This document shows, piece after piece, positions 8,681 through 17,481 of a stretch of 62,291 nt of DNA. The DNA is taken from NCBI RefSeq assembly GCF_001552135.1, contig NZ_BCQP01000011.1:1-62291 (forward strand), in the 5' to 3' direction. The notes below the pieces were generated by a model, which saw only the letters and a program-made list of their open reading frames with translations, ran no database searches and was not told the origin of the DNA. The translations under genes were made by a program, and so were the position numbers. Within the stretch, counting starts at the first letter, position 1. The number at the start of each line of letters is the position of its first letter. Source of the stretch: Actinomadura chibensis NBRC 106107 (GTDB lineage: Bacteria; Actinomycetota; Actinomycetes; Streptosporangiales; Streptosporangiaceae).

Positions 8681-8742
8681 GCGCTCGCTTTCGTCTTCTG
8701 CTTGGATGGTCCCGCAGGCATCCGGCGGAGGGCGGGACGAGC

Positions 8743-9939
8743 ATGATCGAGTGGTCCGACGAAGACCTGATGATCCGGGACGCGGTGCGCGGCTGGATCG
8801 ACGCCCGGGTCAGGCCGAACCTGGACGCGCTGGAGTCCGGCGACCTTCCCCCGTACGGCCTGCTGCGCGACCTCTACACGACGTTCGGGATGGACGAGCT
8901 GGCCCGCTCGTCCTTCCGCGCCCGCACGCGCAAGGACGAGGACGCCGGCGCCGGGGACCGGCCCGGCGGCGGCAGCGCGGCGATGACGATGATCCCCGTC
9001 ATCGAGCTGTGCCGGGTCGCGCCGGGGCTGGTCGCGGCAATGGGCGTCGGCCTCGGCCTCGCCGCCGGGACGATCATGAAGCGCGGCACGCCCGAGCAGA
9101 AGGAGCGCTGGGCGCTCCCGCTGCTCACCATGGAGAAGATCGGCGCGTGGGCGATCACCGAGCCGGACTCCGGGTCGGACGCCTTCGGCGGCATGCGGGC
9201 CACCGCGCGCAAGGACGGCGACGAGTACGTCATCAACGGCGCCAAGACGTTCATCACCAACGGCCCCTACGCCGACACCATCGTCTTCTACTGCAAGCTC
9301 GACGACGGGCGCGACCCGCGCGACCGGGAGATCCTCACCTTCGTCCTGGACAAGGGCATGCCCGGCCTGGAGCAGAGCGGGCCGCTGCGCAAGATGGGCC
9401 TGCACTCCTCCCCCACCGGCGAGCTGTCGCTCACCGACGTCCGCGCGGGCGCCGACCGGCTCCTCGCGGCGGGCGAGGGCGGCGGCCGGGAGTCGGCGCG
9501 GCAGAACTTCGTCACCGAGCGCGCGGGCGTCGCGGCGATGGCGCTCGGCGTCATCGAGGAGTGCCTGCACCTGTCGGTCGAGTACGCGAAGGCGCGGGAG
9601 CTGTGGGGGCGGCGGATCGGCGACTTCCAGCTCATCCAGCTCAAGCTCGCCAAGATGGAGGTCGCGCGGCTGAACGTCCAGAACCTCGTGTTCCGGCACA
9701 TCGAGATGCAGCGGGCCGGGCGGACGCCCACGCTCGCCGAGGCGTCGGCGATGAAGCTGTACGCGGCGCAGGCCGCTAGCGAGGTCGCGCAGGAGGCCGT
9801 GCAGCTGTTCGGCGGCAACGGCTACATGAGCGAGTTCCGGGTCGAGCAGCTCGCCCGGGACGCGAAGTCGTTCCAGATCTACGCGGGCACCGACGAGATC
9901 CAGGTCACCCATATCGCCCGTGACCTGCTGTCGCGCTGA
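8743..9939 (+). CDS. Acyl-CoA dehydrogenase family protein
   Basis: A 398-residue flavoprotein that would oxidise an acyl-CoA thioester to the 2-enoyl-CoA and pass electrons to electron-transferring flavoprotein. The FAD/substrate signature Ile-Thr-Glu-Pro-Asp-Ser-Gly-Ser-Asp lies near residue 145, and the C-terminal Gly-Gly-Asn-Gly-Tyr near residue 362. The usual short/medium-chain catalytic Glu position reads Ala381 (Tyr-Ala-Gly-Thr-Asp-Glu). A Glu (about residue 259, Val-Thr-Glu-Arg-Ala) sits where isovaleryl-CoA and long-chain dehydrogenases place their base. ATG 8743 follows GGCGGGACGAGC. No CoA ligase or ETF gene is nearby, so the chain length and pathway are open. Confidence 0.92.
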   Translation: MIEWSDEDLMIRDAVRGWIDARVRPNLDALESGDLPPYGLLRDLYTTFGMDELARSSFRARTRKDEDAGAGDRPGGGSAAMTMIPVIELCRVAPGLVAAMGVGLGLAAGTIMKRGTPEQKERWALPLLTMEKIGAWAITEPDSGSDAFGGMRATARKDGDEYVINGAKTFITNGPYADTIVFYCKLDDGRDPRDREILTFVLDKGMPGLEQSGPLRKMGLHSSPTGELSLTDVRAGADRLLAAGEGGGRESARQNFVTERAGVAAMALGVIEECLHLSVEYAKARELWGRRIGDFQLIQLKLAKMEVARLNVQNLVFRHIEMQRAGRTPTLAEASAMKLYAAQAASEVAQEAVQLFGGNGYMSEFRVEQLARDAKSFQIYAGTDEIQVTHIARDLLSR

Positions 9940-10118
9940 ACCGTCCGGGAGCCGGATCCAGGAGCGCCGTCCGGGCGGGCGTTTCGCGGCGAACACGCCG
10001 CGAACTTCCGGCGGACGGACCGCATCGAAGAGGGGGAGGGTGGGTGAGGGCGATCGCCCACCCTCGCCTGACGGCCACCGATGGACAAGCCGACGATGGG
10101 GACTGGATACTCAACGAC

Positions 10119-10658
10119 ATGGACGGTCAGCCCTCATTCCCGGTGAGAGCGTCCGACACCGAGCGGGACCGCGTGCTGCGGGCCCTGAGCGACCGCGTGG
10201 CCGAGGGCCGCATGTCGCACGAGACCTTCGAGCGGCGCGTCGACCAGGTGCTGCGCGCGCGCAGCCGGGCCGAGCTGGCCGACATCGTGCACGACCTGCC
10301 GTCCGGGAACCGGGTGCTGAACCGGCTGACCGGCATCGTCTCCTCGGTCTCGCAGGCCACCGCGCGGTTCGAGGCGGCCTGGCGGGCGCCGCGGCTGCCG
10401 CGCTTCACGCTGCCGCCGAAGGACCTCGGGCGCATCGTCGTCGGCCGCGCCCCGGCCTGCCAGTTCATCCTCACCGACCTGACCGTGTCGCGGTTCCACG
10501 CCGAGATCTACCGCGCGGACGAGGGCTGGATGATCTCCGACCTCGGCTCCATGAACGGGACGCGGGTGAACGGCTGGCGGCTCACCGGGCCCGCCCGCGT
10601 CCGTCCGGGCGACGAGGTCGGCTTCGGCAACTCCAGCTTCATCGTCGCCGCCCCCTGA
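10119..10658 (+). CDS. DUF1707 and FHA domain protein
   Basis: A 179-residue protein if started at ATG 10119; a longer GTG form from 10044 would add 25 poorly conserved residues. Residues 8-62 form a DUF1707 domain (Arg-Ala-Ser-Asp-x-x-Arg-Asp start, ending Asp-Leu-Pro). Residues about 100-178 form a forkhead-associated phosphothreonine-binding domain with Gly-Arg, Ser-Arg-Phe-His and Ser-Met-Asn-Gly-Thr-x-Val-Asn-Gly. FHA domains bind targets of Ser/Thr kinases such as those of the Pkn family, so this is probably a phospho-dependent adaptor, perhaps at the membrane given the DUF1707 part. No kinase gene is nearby. Confidence 0.88.
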   Translation: MDGQPSFPVRASDTERDRVLRALSDRVAEGRMSHETFERRVDQVLRARSRAELADIVHDLPSGNRVLNRLTGIVSSVSQATARFEAAWRAPRLPRFTLPPKDLGRIVVGRAPACQFILTDLTVSRFHAEIYRADEGWMISDLGSMNGTRVNGWRLTGPARVRPGDEVGFGNSSFIVAAP

Positions 10659-10716
10659 GAACCACCCCCTGAGACCCCCCGCGAACCGCTTCCTGCGAAT
10701 CGCGCCCCCAGAGGTC

Positions 10717-10745
10717 TTGACGCATTCGTTAAGAGTCCTTACTTT
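10717..10745 (+). promoter_or_regulatory. Candidate sigma-70-type promoter of the ROK sugar operon
   Basis: TTGACG at 10717-10722 and TACTTT at 10740-10745 are separated by 17 bp. They lie 42 bp upstream of the ROK regulator GTG, in an AT-rich gap, and just upstream of the putative operator at 10755. Confidence 0.6.
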
Positions 10746-10754
10746 CTCCTCCAA

Positions 10755-10773
10755 GTTAGGAAACCTTCTTAAC
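10755..10773. promoter_or_regulatory. Candidate ROK operator (imperfect palindrome)
   Basis: GTTAGGAA-ACC-TTCTTAAC is a 19-bp inverted repeat with 7 of 8 arm positions matching. It lies between the candidate promoter and the GTG of the ROK regulator, just before the GGAGG. A further GTTAAGA half-site lies at 10728-10734. Autoregulation is the simplest inference. Confidence 0.55.
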
Positions 10774-10787
10774 GCGGAGGCGCCGCC

Positions 10788-12014
10788 GTGTCCACGCCCG
10801 TGCCCGGGACCCCGAGCCTGCTGCGGGCGATCAACGACCGCGCGGCGCTGGAGGCACTGCTCGACCGGGGGCCGCTGACCCGGCCGCAGATCTCCGACCT
10901 CACCGGCATCTCCAAGCCGACCGCGTCGCAGCTGCTCGCCCGGCTGGAGGACGCCGGGCTCGTCGTCCGGGACGGCATCCGCGAGGGCCTGCCGGGACGC
11001 ACCGCCGAGCTGTACCGGATCAACGGGTCCGCCGCGCACGTCGCGGGCGCCGACGTCACCCCCGCCCGGATCCGGGTCAGCGTCGCCGACCTCGCCGGGA
11101 CGGTCGTCGGCGAGCACACCCTCCCGACGCCCGCCCGCACCGGCGTCGACGTCGTCGCCCGCATGGCCGCCGCCCTCGACGGCGCCGCCGCGGCCGCCGG
11201 GCTGGACCGCGGCGCGCTCGGCCGCGCCGTCATCGGCATCCAGGGCGCCGTCGACCCCGCCACCGGGCGGCTCGGCTACGCCTCCCACATCCCCGGCTGG
11301 CACATCCCCGACCTCGTCGCGACGCTGAGCGACGGGCTCGGCGTGCGGGTCGCGATCGAGAACGACGTCAACCTCGCCGCGCTCGCCGAGCGCGCCGGCG
11401 GGCAGGCCGCGGGCGCGGGCGACTTCGTGCTGCTGTGGGTCGCCGACGGCGTCGGCATGGCCGTCGTGCTGAACGGCGCGCTGCACCGCGGCGCGACCGG
11501 CGGCGCCGGCGAGATCGGCTACATGCCCGCGGTCGGCGCGCCGCTGATGCGGGACGTGCGCCGCACCCACACCGGCGGCGTGCACAGCCTCGTCGGCGGC
11601 CTCGCCGTGCTGAAGCTGATGCGCGAGCACGGCTTCCGCGGCCGCGACGCCGTCACCGCGCTCGGCCGCGCCGCCGCCGACGTCGGCGCCGCGCGCACCG
11701 CCGGGTCCCGCAGCGCGACCGACGCGGGCGCCCGCGCCGAACGCGCCCTGACCGAGCTCGCGTCCCGGCTCGGCGTCACGCTCGCCACCGTGGTGGGCGT
11801 CCTCGACCCCGCCCTCGTCGTCCTGAACGGCGAGGTGCTGCGCGCCGGCGGGGAGCCGCTGCGCGCCCGCGTCGAGCAGCACCTGCACAGCCTGACGATC
11901 CCCCGTCCCGAGGTGCGGCTCAGCACCGTCGAGGGGAACCCGGTCCTGGCCGGGGCGCTCCAGCAGGCCCTCCGGGAGACCCGCGACGAGGTCTTCTCCA
12001 GCACCGTCCCCTGA
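10788..12014 (+). CDS. ROK family transcriptional regulator of the sugar operon
   Basis: A 408-residue NagC/XylR-type repressor. A winged helix-turn-helix (residues about 22-65, Leu-Thr-Arg-Pro-Gln-Ile-Ser...Ser-Lys-Pro-Thr-Ala-Ser) precedes a ROK sugar-binding/ATPase-fold domain with Gly-Ile-Gln-Gly-Ala-Val-Asp. The canonical ROK zinc motif Cys-x-Cys-Gly-x2-Gly-Cys-x-Glu is absent: after Gly-Glu-Ile-Gly-Tyr-Met the corresponding region has no Cys. The GTG start has GGAGG 7 nt upstream. It heads an operon with a sugar ABC importer, a GH4 enzyme and a kinase, and so probably controls them in response to the imported sugar or a derivative. Confidence 0.9.
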   Translation: MSTPVPGTPSLLRAINDRAALEALLDRGPLTRPQISDLTGISKPTASQLLARLEDAGLVVRDGIREGLPGRTAELYRINGSAAHVAGADVTPARIRVSVADLAGTVVGEHTLPTPARTGVDVVARMAAALDGAAAAAGLDRGALGRAVIGIQGAVDPATGRLGYASHIPGWHIPDLVATLSDGLGVRVAIENDVNLAALAERAGGQAAGAGDFVLLWVADGVGMAVVLNGALHRGATGGAGEIGYMPAVGAPLMRDVRRTHTGGVHSLVGGLAVLKLMREHGFRGRDAVTALGRAAADVGAARTAGSRSATDAGARAERALTELASRLGVTLATVVGVLDPALVVLNGEVLRAGGEPLRARVEQHLHSLTIPRPEVRLSTVEGNPVLAGALQQALRETRDEVFSSTVP

Positions 12015-12054
12015 CGACCCCCGGAAACCCCCACCCCCCATAAGGAGAACCGGA

Positions 12055-13383
12055 GTGGCCACCATCATCAGCACGCGCCGGCTCGTGGCGGCCCTGACCG
12101 CCGCCGGGCTCGGCCTCACCGCCGCCTGCACGGCCGGCGGAGACAAGAGCGACGACGGCCCGAAGGCCGACGAGAAGCAGACGATCCAGGTCTGGCACGG
12201 GTGGAACGCCCCGCACGAGGTGAAGGCGTTCCAGGACGCCGTCGCCGGGTTCAACAAGCAGCACCCGAACATCACCGTCAAGCTCGTCGGGGGGCAGACC
12301 GACGACCGGATCACCAACGCCATCCGGGGCGGGAACCCGCCGGACGTGGTGTCGTCCTTCACCACCGACAGCGTCGGGCAGTGGTGCCAGAGCGGCGCCT
12401 GGCAGAACCTGTCGCCCTACATCACGAAGTCGAAGCTGGACCTGAACCAGTTCCCCGCGGCGGTCCGCAAGTACACCGAGTTCAAGGGCGTCCGCTGCGC
12501 GATGCCGCTGCTCGCCGACGCCTACGGCCTCTACTACAACAAGAAGCTGATGAAGGGCGAGCAGCCGCCGAAGACGATGAGCGAGCTGACCGCGCTCGCC
12601 AAGAAGCTCACCGTCCGCGACCCCGACGGCACCATCAAGGTCGCCGGGTTCATGCCGTCCGCGCAGTACTACGAGCACCAGGTGCAGCACCTCGCGCCGC
12701 AGTTCGGCGTGACATGGCTGACCGACGGCGGAAAGGCCAACTTCGCGGGCGACCCGCGGTTCCAGGCGTACCTGAAATGGAACAAAGAGCTGATCGACTG
12801 GTACGGCTACGACAACGTGAAGAAGTTCCTGCGGTCGCTCGGGCAGGAATTCGAGTCGTCCAACCCCTTCCAGAAGGGGAAGGTCGCGATGGCCATCGAC
12901 GGTGAATGGCGCACCAAGTTCATCCAGGAGGAGGCGTCCGGCCTCGACTACGGCACCGCGCCCGCGCCGGTCTCCGACGACCGCGCGTCCTCCTACGGCG
13001 GCGGGTTCGTCACCGGCACCGTCATCGGCATCCCGCGCGGCGCCAAGCACGCGCAGGCCGCGTGGGAGTTCGTCCAGTACCTCACCACGAACACCGAGGC
13101 GCTGGTCACGTTCGCCAACGCGCTCGGCAACGTGCCGTCCACCATCCCGTCGCTGTCGTCGACGAGACTGACGCTGCCGCCGCAGTTCCGCACGTTCCTG
13201 GACGTCTTCAAGAACCCGGCCAGCAGCACCACGCCGCCCACCCCGAACGGCAACGACTACGTCGTCCGGTTCCAGAAGTTCGTGCAGGAGGAGTGGGAGC
13301 CCGGCAAGGTCCGCGACCCCGGCGCGGCGCTGAAGAAGCTCGACGGCGAGGTCGACGGCGCGCTGAAGCTCGCCGGAGGCTGA
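12055..13383 (+). CDS. Sugar ABC transporter substrate-binding lipoprotein (CUT1 type)
   Basis: A 442-residue extracellular solute-binding protein of family 1. The signal peptide ends in the lipobox Leu-Thr-Ala-Ala-Cys with Cys25 as the predicted lipidated residue. The mature part starts Thr-Ile-Gln-Val-Trp-His-Gly-Trp and has the usual pattern of Asp/Trp-rich ligand-cleft segments. The GTG start has AAGGAG 7 nt upstream. It follows the ROK regulator by 40 bp and precedes two permease genes. The sugar is unknown; the downstream GH4 enzyme and GlcNAc-type kinase suggest a disaccharide or amino-sugar oligosaccharide. Confidence 0.93.
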   Translation: MATIISTRRLVAALTAAGLGLTAACTAGGDKSDDGPKADEKQTIQVWHGWNAPHEVKAFQDAVAGFNKQHPNITVKLVGGQTDDRITNAIRGGNPPDVVSSFTTDSVGQWCQSGAWQNLSPYITKSKLDLNQFPAAVRKYTEFKGVRCAMPLLADAYGLYYNKKLMKGEQPPKTMSELTALAKKLTVRDPDGTIKVAGFMPSAQYYEHQVQHLAPQFGVTWLTDGGKANFAGDPRFQAYLKWNKELIDWYGYDNVKKFLRSLGQEFESSNPFQKGKVAMAIDGEWRTKFIQEEASGLDYGTAPAPVSDDRASSYGGGFVTGTVIGIPRGAKHAQAAWEFVQYLTTNTEALVTFANALGNVPSTIPSLSSTRLTLPPQFRTFLDVFKNPASSTTPPTPNGNDYVVRFQKFVQEEWEPGKVRDPGAALKKLDGEVDGALKLAGG

Positions 13384-13386
13384 CCC

Positions 13387-14364
13387 GTGGCACCCGGTTC
13401 ACTGCGCGTCCCCTTCACCGGGGCGCGGACCGGGACGGCGGCGGCGCGGGCGCGCCGCCGCCGGCGCCTCCGGGTCCTCGCGTTCCTGTCCCCGTGGCTG
13501 GTCGGCTTCGCGCTGTTCTTCGCCTACCCCCTCGCCGCGACCGTCTACTTCTCCTTCACCCGCTACAACCTGTTCACGCTGGAGTACATCGGCCTGGACA
13601 ACTACAAGTACCTGCTGCACGACGGCGAGGCGTGGACGGCCATGCGCAACACGCTGTGGCTGGTCGCCGTCCTCGTGCCGCTGAAGGTGCTGTTCGGGCT
13701 CGGCGCCGCCCAGCTCCTCACCAAGATCAAGCGGGGCGGGGGCGTGCTGCGGTCCGTCCTGTACGTGCCGTACCTGATCCCGCCGGTGTCGGCGACGGTC
13801 GCGTTCGTGTTCCTGATGAACCCGGGCACCGGGCCGTTCCACACCATCACCGACCGGCTCGGCTTCCCGCTGCCGGACTTCTTCAACGACGCCCCCTGGG
13901 CCAAGCCGGGACTGACCCTGCTCGGCCTGTGGGCGGTCGGCGACGTCATGATCATCATGCTGGCGGCGCTGCTGAACGTGCCGCAGTCGCTGTACGAGGC
14001 CGCCGCGATCGACGGCGCCGGGGCGTGGTCGCGGTTCCGGCACATCACGCTGCCGACGATCTCGCCCGTCCTCGCCTTCTCCGCCGTCACCGGGGTCATC
14101 GAGACGCTCCAGTACTTCACGCAGCCGATGGTGGCGGGAAAGGTCGCGTCCGGACGGGCCGACCTGCCCGGCACGCAGTACTCCCCCGGCTATCCCGACG
14201 GCTCCACGCTGACCTTCCCCCAATGGCTCTACGACCAGGGGTTCCGCCAGTTCAACATGGGATACGCCTGCGTCCTCGCGCTGGTCATGTTCGCCACCGC
14301 GATGGTGTTCACCCTGTTCCTGCTGCGCCAGTTCAAGGCGTTCGCCGGTGAGGAGGCGTCATGA
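13387..14364 (+). CDS. Sugar ABC transporter permease (MalF/UgpA type)
   Basis: A 325-residue inner-membrane permease of the CUT1 family with about six hydrophobic spans. The EAA loop that docks the ATPase reads Glu-Ala-Ala-Ala-Ile-Asp-Gly-Ala-Gly-Ala (residues about 204-215). The N-terminal 40 residues are Arg/Ala-rich and cytoplasmic. It starts with GTG 3 bp after the stop of the binding protein and overlaps the second permease by ATGA. No ATPase gene is in this operon, so a shared MsiK-type ATPase is expected. Confidence 0.92.
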   Translation: MAPGSLRVPFTGARTGTAAARARRRRRLRVLAFLSPWLVGFALFFAYPLAATVYFSFTRYNLFTLEYIGLDNYKYLLHDGEAWTAMRNTLWLVAVLVPLKVLFGLGAAQLLTKIKRGGGVLRSVLYVPYLIPPVSATVAFVFLMNPGTGPFHTITDRLGFPLPDFFNDAPWAKPGLTLLGLWAVGDVMIIMLAALLNVPQSLYEAAAIDGAGAWSRFRHITLPTISPVLAFSAVTGVIETLQYFTQPMVAGKVASGRADLPGTQYSPGYPDGSTLTFPQWLYDQGFRQFNMGYACVLALVMFATAMVFTLFLLRQFKAFAGEEAS

Positions 14365-15221
14365 CGGCGGCCACTACGTCCCGGCGGATGCCGAAGTCCG
14401 GGAGCAGGGCGCGGCGGGCGCTGCTGTGGGTGGCGGTGCACGCGACCGCCGTCGCGATCGGCGTGATGTTCCTCGCGCCGCTGGCGTTCATGGCGCTGAC
14501 CGCCGTGATGACCGACCGGCAGGCCCTCACCGGCGACCTGTGGCCGACGGACTGGGAGTTCGGCAACTTCGTGGACGTGTTCAGCGGCGACATGGTCCGC
14601 TGGACGGTCAACAGCGTCGTCTACGCGTCCCTGTCGACGGTGTTCATGCTGGTGTCGAGCGTCCCCGCGGCGTACGCGCTCGCCCGGTTCCGGTTCCGCG
14701 GCCGCAACGCCGCGCTGATCGTCGTGATCTCCGCAATGATGCTGCCGCCGCAGGTCACGATGGTGCCGCTGTACATCGTCTGGTCCCGGTTCGAGCTGAC
14801 CGGGACGCTGTGGCCGCTGATCATCCCGCAGCTGTTCGGGGACGCGTTCTCCATCTTCCTGCTCCGCCAGTTCCTCGTGACGATCCCCCGCGAGTACGCC
14901 GACGCGGCCCGCGTCGACGGCTGCGGGGAACTGCGCACCATGCTGCGGGTCGTCCTGCCGATGGCGAAGCCGGCGCTGGCCGCGGTCGCGCTGTTCCAGT
15001 TCTTCTACTGCTGGAACGACTACTTCCGGCCGCTCGTCTACGCCGACCCCGACCACTGGACGCTCGCCATCGGCGTCGCCACGTTCCGCCAGGCGCACCG
15101 CGTCGAGTGGAACCTCACCATGGCGGCGACGCTGCTGACGATCCTGCCCGTGCTCATCGTGTTCTTCCTCGCCCAGCGCGTGTTCATCCAGGGTGTGACC
15201 TTGACGGGAGTGAAGGGTTGA
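14361..15221 (+). CDS. Sugar ABC transporter permease (MalG/UgpE type)
   Basis: A 286-residue permease with about six hydrophobic spans and the EAA loop Tyr-Ala-Asp-Ala-Ala-Arg-Val-Asp-Gly-Cys (residues about 178-190). The start codon overlaps the stop of the first permease (ATGA), and its own stop overlaps the TTG start of the GH4 gene, so translation of all three is coupled. It forms the translocation pore with the preceding permease. Confidence 0.92.
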   Translation: MTAATTSRRMPKSGSRARRALLWVAVHATAVAIGVMFLAPLAFMALTAVMTDRQALTGDLWPTDWEFGNFVDVFSGDMVRWTVNSVVYASLSTVFMLVSSVPAAYALARFRFRGRNAALIVVISAMMLPPQVTMVPLYIVWSRFELTGTLWPLIIPQLFGDAFSIFLLRQFLVTIPREYADAARVDGCGELRTMLRVVLPMAKPALAAVALFQFFYCWNDYFRPLVYADPDHWTLAIGVATFRQAHRVEWNLTMAATLLTILPVLIVFFLAQRVFIQGVTLTGVKG

Positions 15222-16474
15222 AGCTGACTGTCATCGGGGGTGGGTCCACCTACACCCCGGAACTCGTCGACGGCCTCGCGCGGGCCCACGGCGCGCTGCC
15301 GGTGTCCGAGCTCGTCCTGCACGACCCGGACGCCGAGCGGCTCGACCTCGTCGGCGGGCTCGCCGCGCGGATGCTGTCGCGCGCCGGGCACCCCGCCACC
15401 GTGACGACGACCGCCGACCTCGACAAGGCGGTCGCCGACGCGACCGTCGTCCTGCTGCAGCTGCGCGTCGGCGGCCAGGCCGCGCGGCACCTCGACGAGA
15501 CGATCCCGCTGGAGTGCGGCTGCGTCGGCCAGGAGACGACCGGCGCGGGCGGGCTCGCGAAGGCGCTGCGGACCGTCCCCGTCGTGCTGGACATCGCCGC
15601 CCGCGTCGCCGACCTCGCGCCCAACGCGTGGATCGTCGACTTCACCAACCCGGTCGGCATCGTCACCCGCGCGCTGCTGGACGCCGGGCACCGCGCCGTC
15701 GGCCTGTGCAACGTCGCGATCGGGGTGCAGCGGCGCGCCGCCGCGCTGCTGGACGTCCCGCCCGACCGGATCAGCCTCGGCCACGCCGGGCTGAACCACC
15801 TCACCTGGGTGCGGTCGGTGCTGCTGGACGGCCAGGAGGTGCTCCCCCGCCTGCTCGACGAGCACCCCGACGAGCTGGCGAAGGCGTCCGGGCTCCCGGC
15901 GTCGTTCGTCCGGCGGCTCGGCGCCGTCCCGTCGTACTACCTGCGGTACTTCTACCAGCACGACCGGGTCGTCGAGGAGCTGCGCGGGGCGGAGACCAGG
16001 GCGGAGCAGGTCGCGGCGCTCGAACGCGACCTCCTCGACCTCTACGCCGACCCGACGCTGGACACCAAGCCCGCCCGGCTGGAGGAGCGCGGCGGCGCGT
16101 TCTACTCCGAGGCCGCCGTGCAACTCGCCGCGTCGCTGCTGACCGGGCGCGGCGACGCGCAGGTCGTGAACGTCCGCAACCACGGCACGCTGCCGTTCCT
16201 GGACGACCGCGCCGTCATCGAGGTCCCCGCGCGGATCACCTCGGCGGGCGCGGTGCCGCTGCCCGTCCCGGCGTTCGAGCCGCTGTTCGCCGGGCTGATC
16301 GCGCACGTGTCCGCCTACGAGGAGCTCGCCCTCGACGCCGCGCTGCGCGGCGGCGTGGACCGCGTCGCGACCGCGCTGCTCGCCCACCCCCTGGTCGGGC
16401 AGGCCGACATCGCCGACCGGCTCGCCCGCGACCTGGTGGCCGCCAACCGCGCCCACCTCCCCTGGGCCGCGTGA
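15218..16474 (+). CDS. Glycoside hydrolase family 4 (6-phospho-beta-glucosidase type)
   Basis: A 418-residue NAD- and metal-dependent glycosidase. The Rossmann NAD loop is at the very N-terminus (Val-Ile-Gly-Gly-Gly-Ser-Thr-Tyr-Thr-Pro). The family 4 metal ligands appear as Leu-Cys-Asn (Cys near residue 168) and Leu-Asn-His-Leu-Thr-Trp (His near residue 193). Asp-Phe-Thr-Asn-Pro marks the cofactor and substrate region. The start is TTG 15218, overlapping the previous stop, with GGGAGTGAAGG upstream. GH4 enzymes usually cleave phosphorylated disaccharides delivered by a PTS. Here the gene sits in an ABC importer operon with a sugar kinase, so either the kinase supplies the phosphate or this member accepts unphosphorylated sugar. 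Confidence 0.92.
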   Translation: MKLTVIGGGSTYTPELVDGLARAHGALPVSELVLHDPDAERLDLVGGLAARMLSRAGHPATVTTTADLDKAVADATVVLLQLRVGGQAARHLDETIPLECGCVGQETTGAGGLAKALRTVPVVLDIAARVADLAPNAWIVDFTNPVGIVTRALLDAGHRAVGLCNVAIGVQRRAAALLDVPPDRISLGHAGLNHLTWVRSVLLDGQEVLPRLLDEHPDELAKASGLPASFVRRLGAVPSYYLRYFYQHDRVVEELRGAETRAEQVAALERDLLDLYADPTLDTKPARLEERGGAFYSEAAVQLAASLLTGRGDAQVVNVRNHGTLPFLDDRAVIEVPARITSAGAVPLPVPAFEPLFAGLIAHVSAYEELALDAALRGGVDRVATALLAHPLVGQADIADRLARDLVAANRAHLPWAA

Positions 16475-17481
16475 TGGCCGCTCCCGGGAACGTCCCCGCG
16501 CGGGAGGGCGGCCTGCTCGTCGCCGTCGACGGCGGCAACAGCAAGATCGACGCGGCCGTCGTCGGGACCGGCGGCGAGCTGCTCGCCACGGTCCGCGGCG
16601 ACGGGTTCCGCCCGCACGCCGTGGGGCTGGACGCGGCCGTCGACTCCCTCACCGCCGTGATCGCCGAGGCGCTGCGCGGCGCGGGCGCCGCGCCCGGCCC
16701 GGTCGCCCACCTCGCCGTCTACACCGCCAACGTGGACCTGCCCGGCGAGGAGGAGCGGCTGGAGAAGCTCCTGCTCAACCGGGGCACGGCGGCGAGCGTC
16801 ACCGCCGGGAACGACACGTTCGCGCTGCTGCGCAGCGCCGTCACCGCCGGGTGGGGCGTCGCCGTCGTGTGCGGCGCGGGCATCAACTGCGCGGGCGTCG
16901 GCCCGGACGGGCGGACCGCGCGGTTCCCCTCCCTCGGCCCCCACACCGGCGACTGGGGCGGCGGCTCCTCGCTCGGCCGCTCGGCGCTGTGGCACGGCAT
17001 CCGCGGCGAGGACGGCCGGGGCCCCGAGACCGCGCTGTCGGCCGCGGTCGCCGCCCACTTCGGCGTGGCGCGGGCCCTGGACGTCGGCCTCGGCATCCAC
17101 CACGGCGAGTTCTCCAAGGGCGACCTCACCGCGCTCGCGCCCGTCCTGCTGGACGTCGCGGAGGCGGGCGACGAGGTGGCCCGCGAGGTCGTGGCCCGGC
17201 TGGCGGAGGAGGTCGCGCTGCTCGGCTCGGTGGCGCTGCGCCGCCTCGACCTGCTGGACGCGCCCGCCGACGTCGTCCTCGGCGGCGGCGTGCTCGCCGC
17301 CCGGCGCCCCCTCCTCATGGACGCCGTCGCCGAACGCTACGCCGCGCTCGCCCCGCACGCGCGGCTCATCGTCCCCGAGGACCCGCCACTGCTCGGCGCC
17401 GCGCTGCTCGGGCTCGACCACCTCGGCGTCCCGGCCGCCGCCCACGACACCCTGCGCGCCGCGTTCCGCCGCCCCCGCTGA
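16474..17481 (+). CDS. BadF/BadG-type ATPase, probable N-acetylglucosamine kinase
   Basis: A 335-residue ASKHA-fold kinase. The phosphate-1 loop Val-Asp-Gly-Gly-Asn-Ser-Lys is near residue 18, Ala-Gly-Asn-Asp-Thr near residue 110 and the Gly-Asp-Trp-Gly-Gly-Gly-Ser segment near residue 156. The last is characteristic of eukaryote-like N-acetylglucosamine kinases and their bacterial relatives. The ATG overlaps the stop of the GH4 gene by one base (TGATG). Substrate assignment to GlcNAc or another hexose is inference from the family and the operon. Confidence 0.88.
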   Translation: MAAPGNVPAREGGLLVAVDGGNSKIDAAVVGTGGELLATVRGDGFRPHAVGLDAAVDSLTAVIAEALRGAGAAPGPVAHLAVYTANVDLPGEEERLEKLLLNRGTAASVTAGNDTFALLRSAVTAGWGVAVVCGAGINCAGVGPDGRTARFPSLGPHTGDWGGGSSLGRSALWHGIRGEDGRGPETALSAAVAAHFGVARALDVGLGIHHGEFSKGDLTALAPVLLDVAEAGDEVAREVVARLAEEVALLGSVALRRLDLLDAPADVVLGGGVLAARRPLLMDAVAERYAALAPHARLIVPEDPPLLGAALLGLDHLGVPAAAHDTLRAAFRRPR

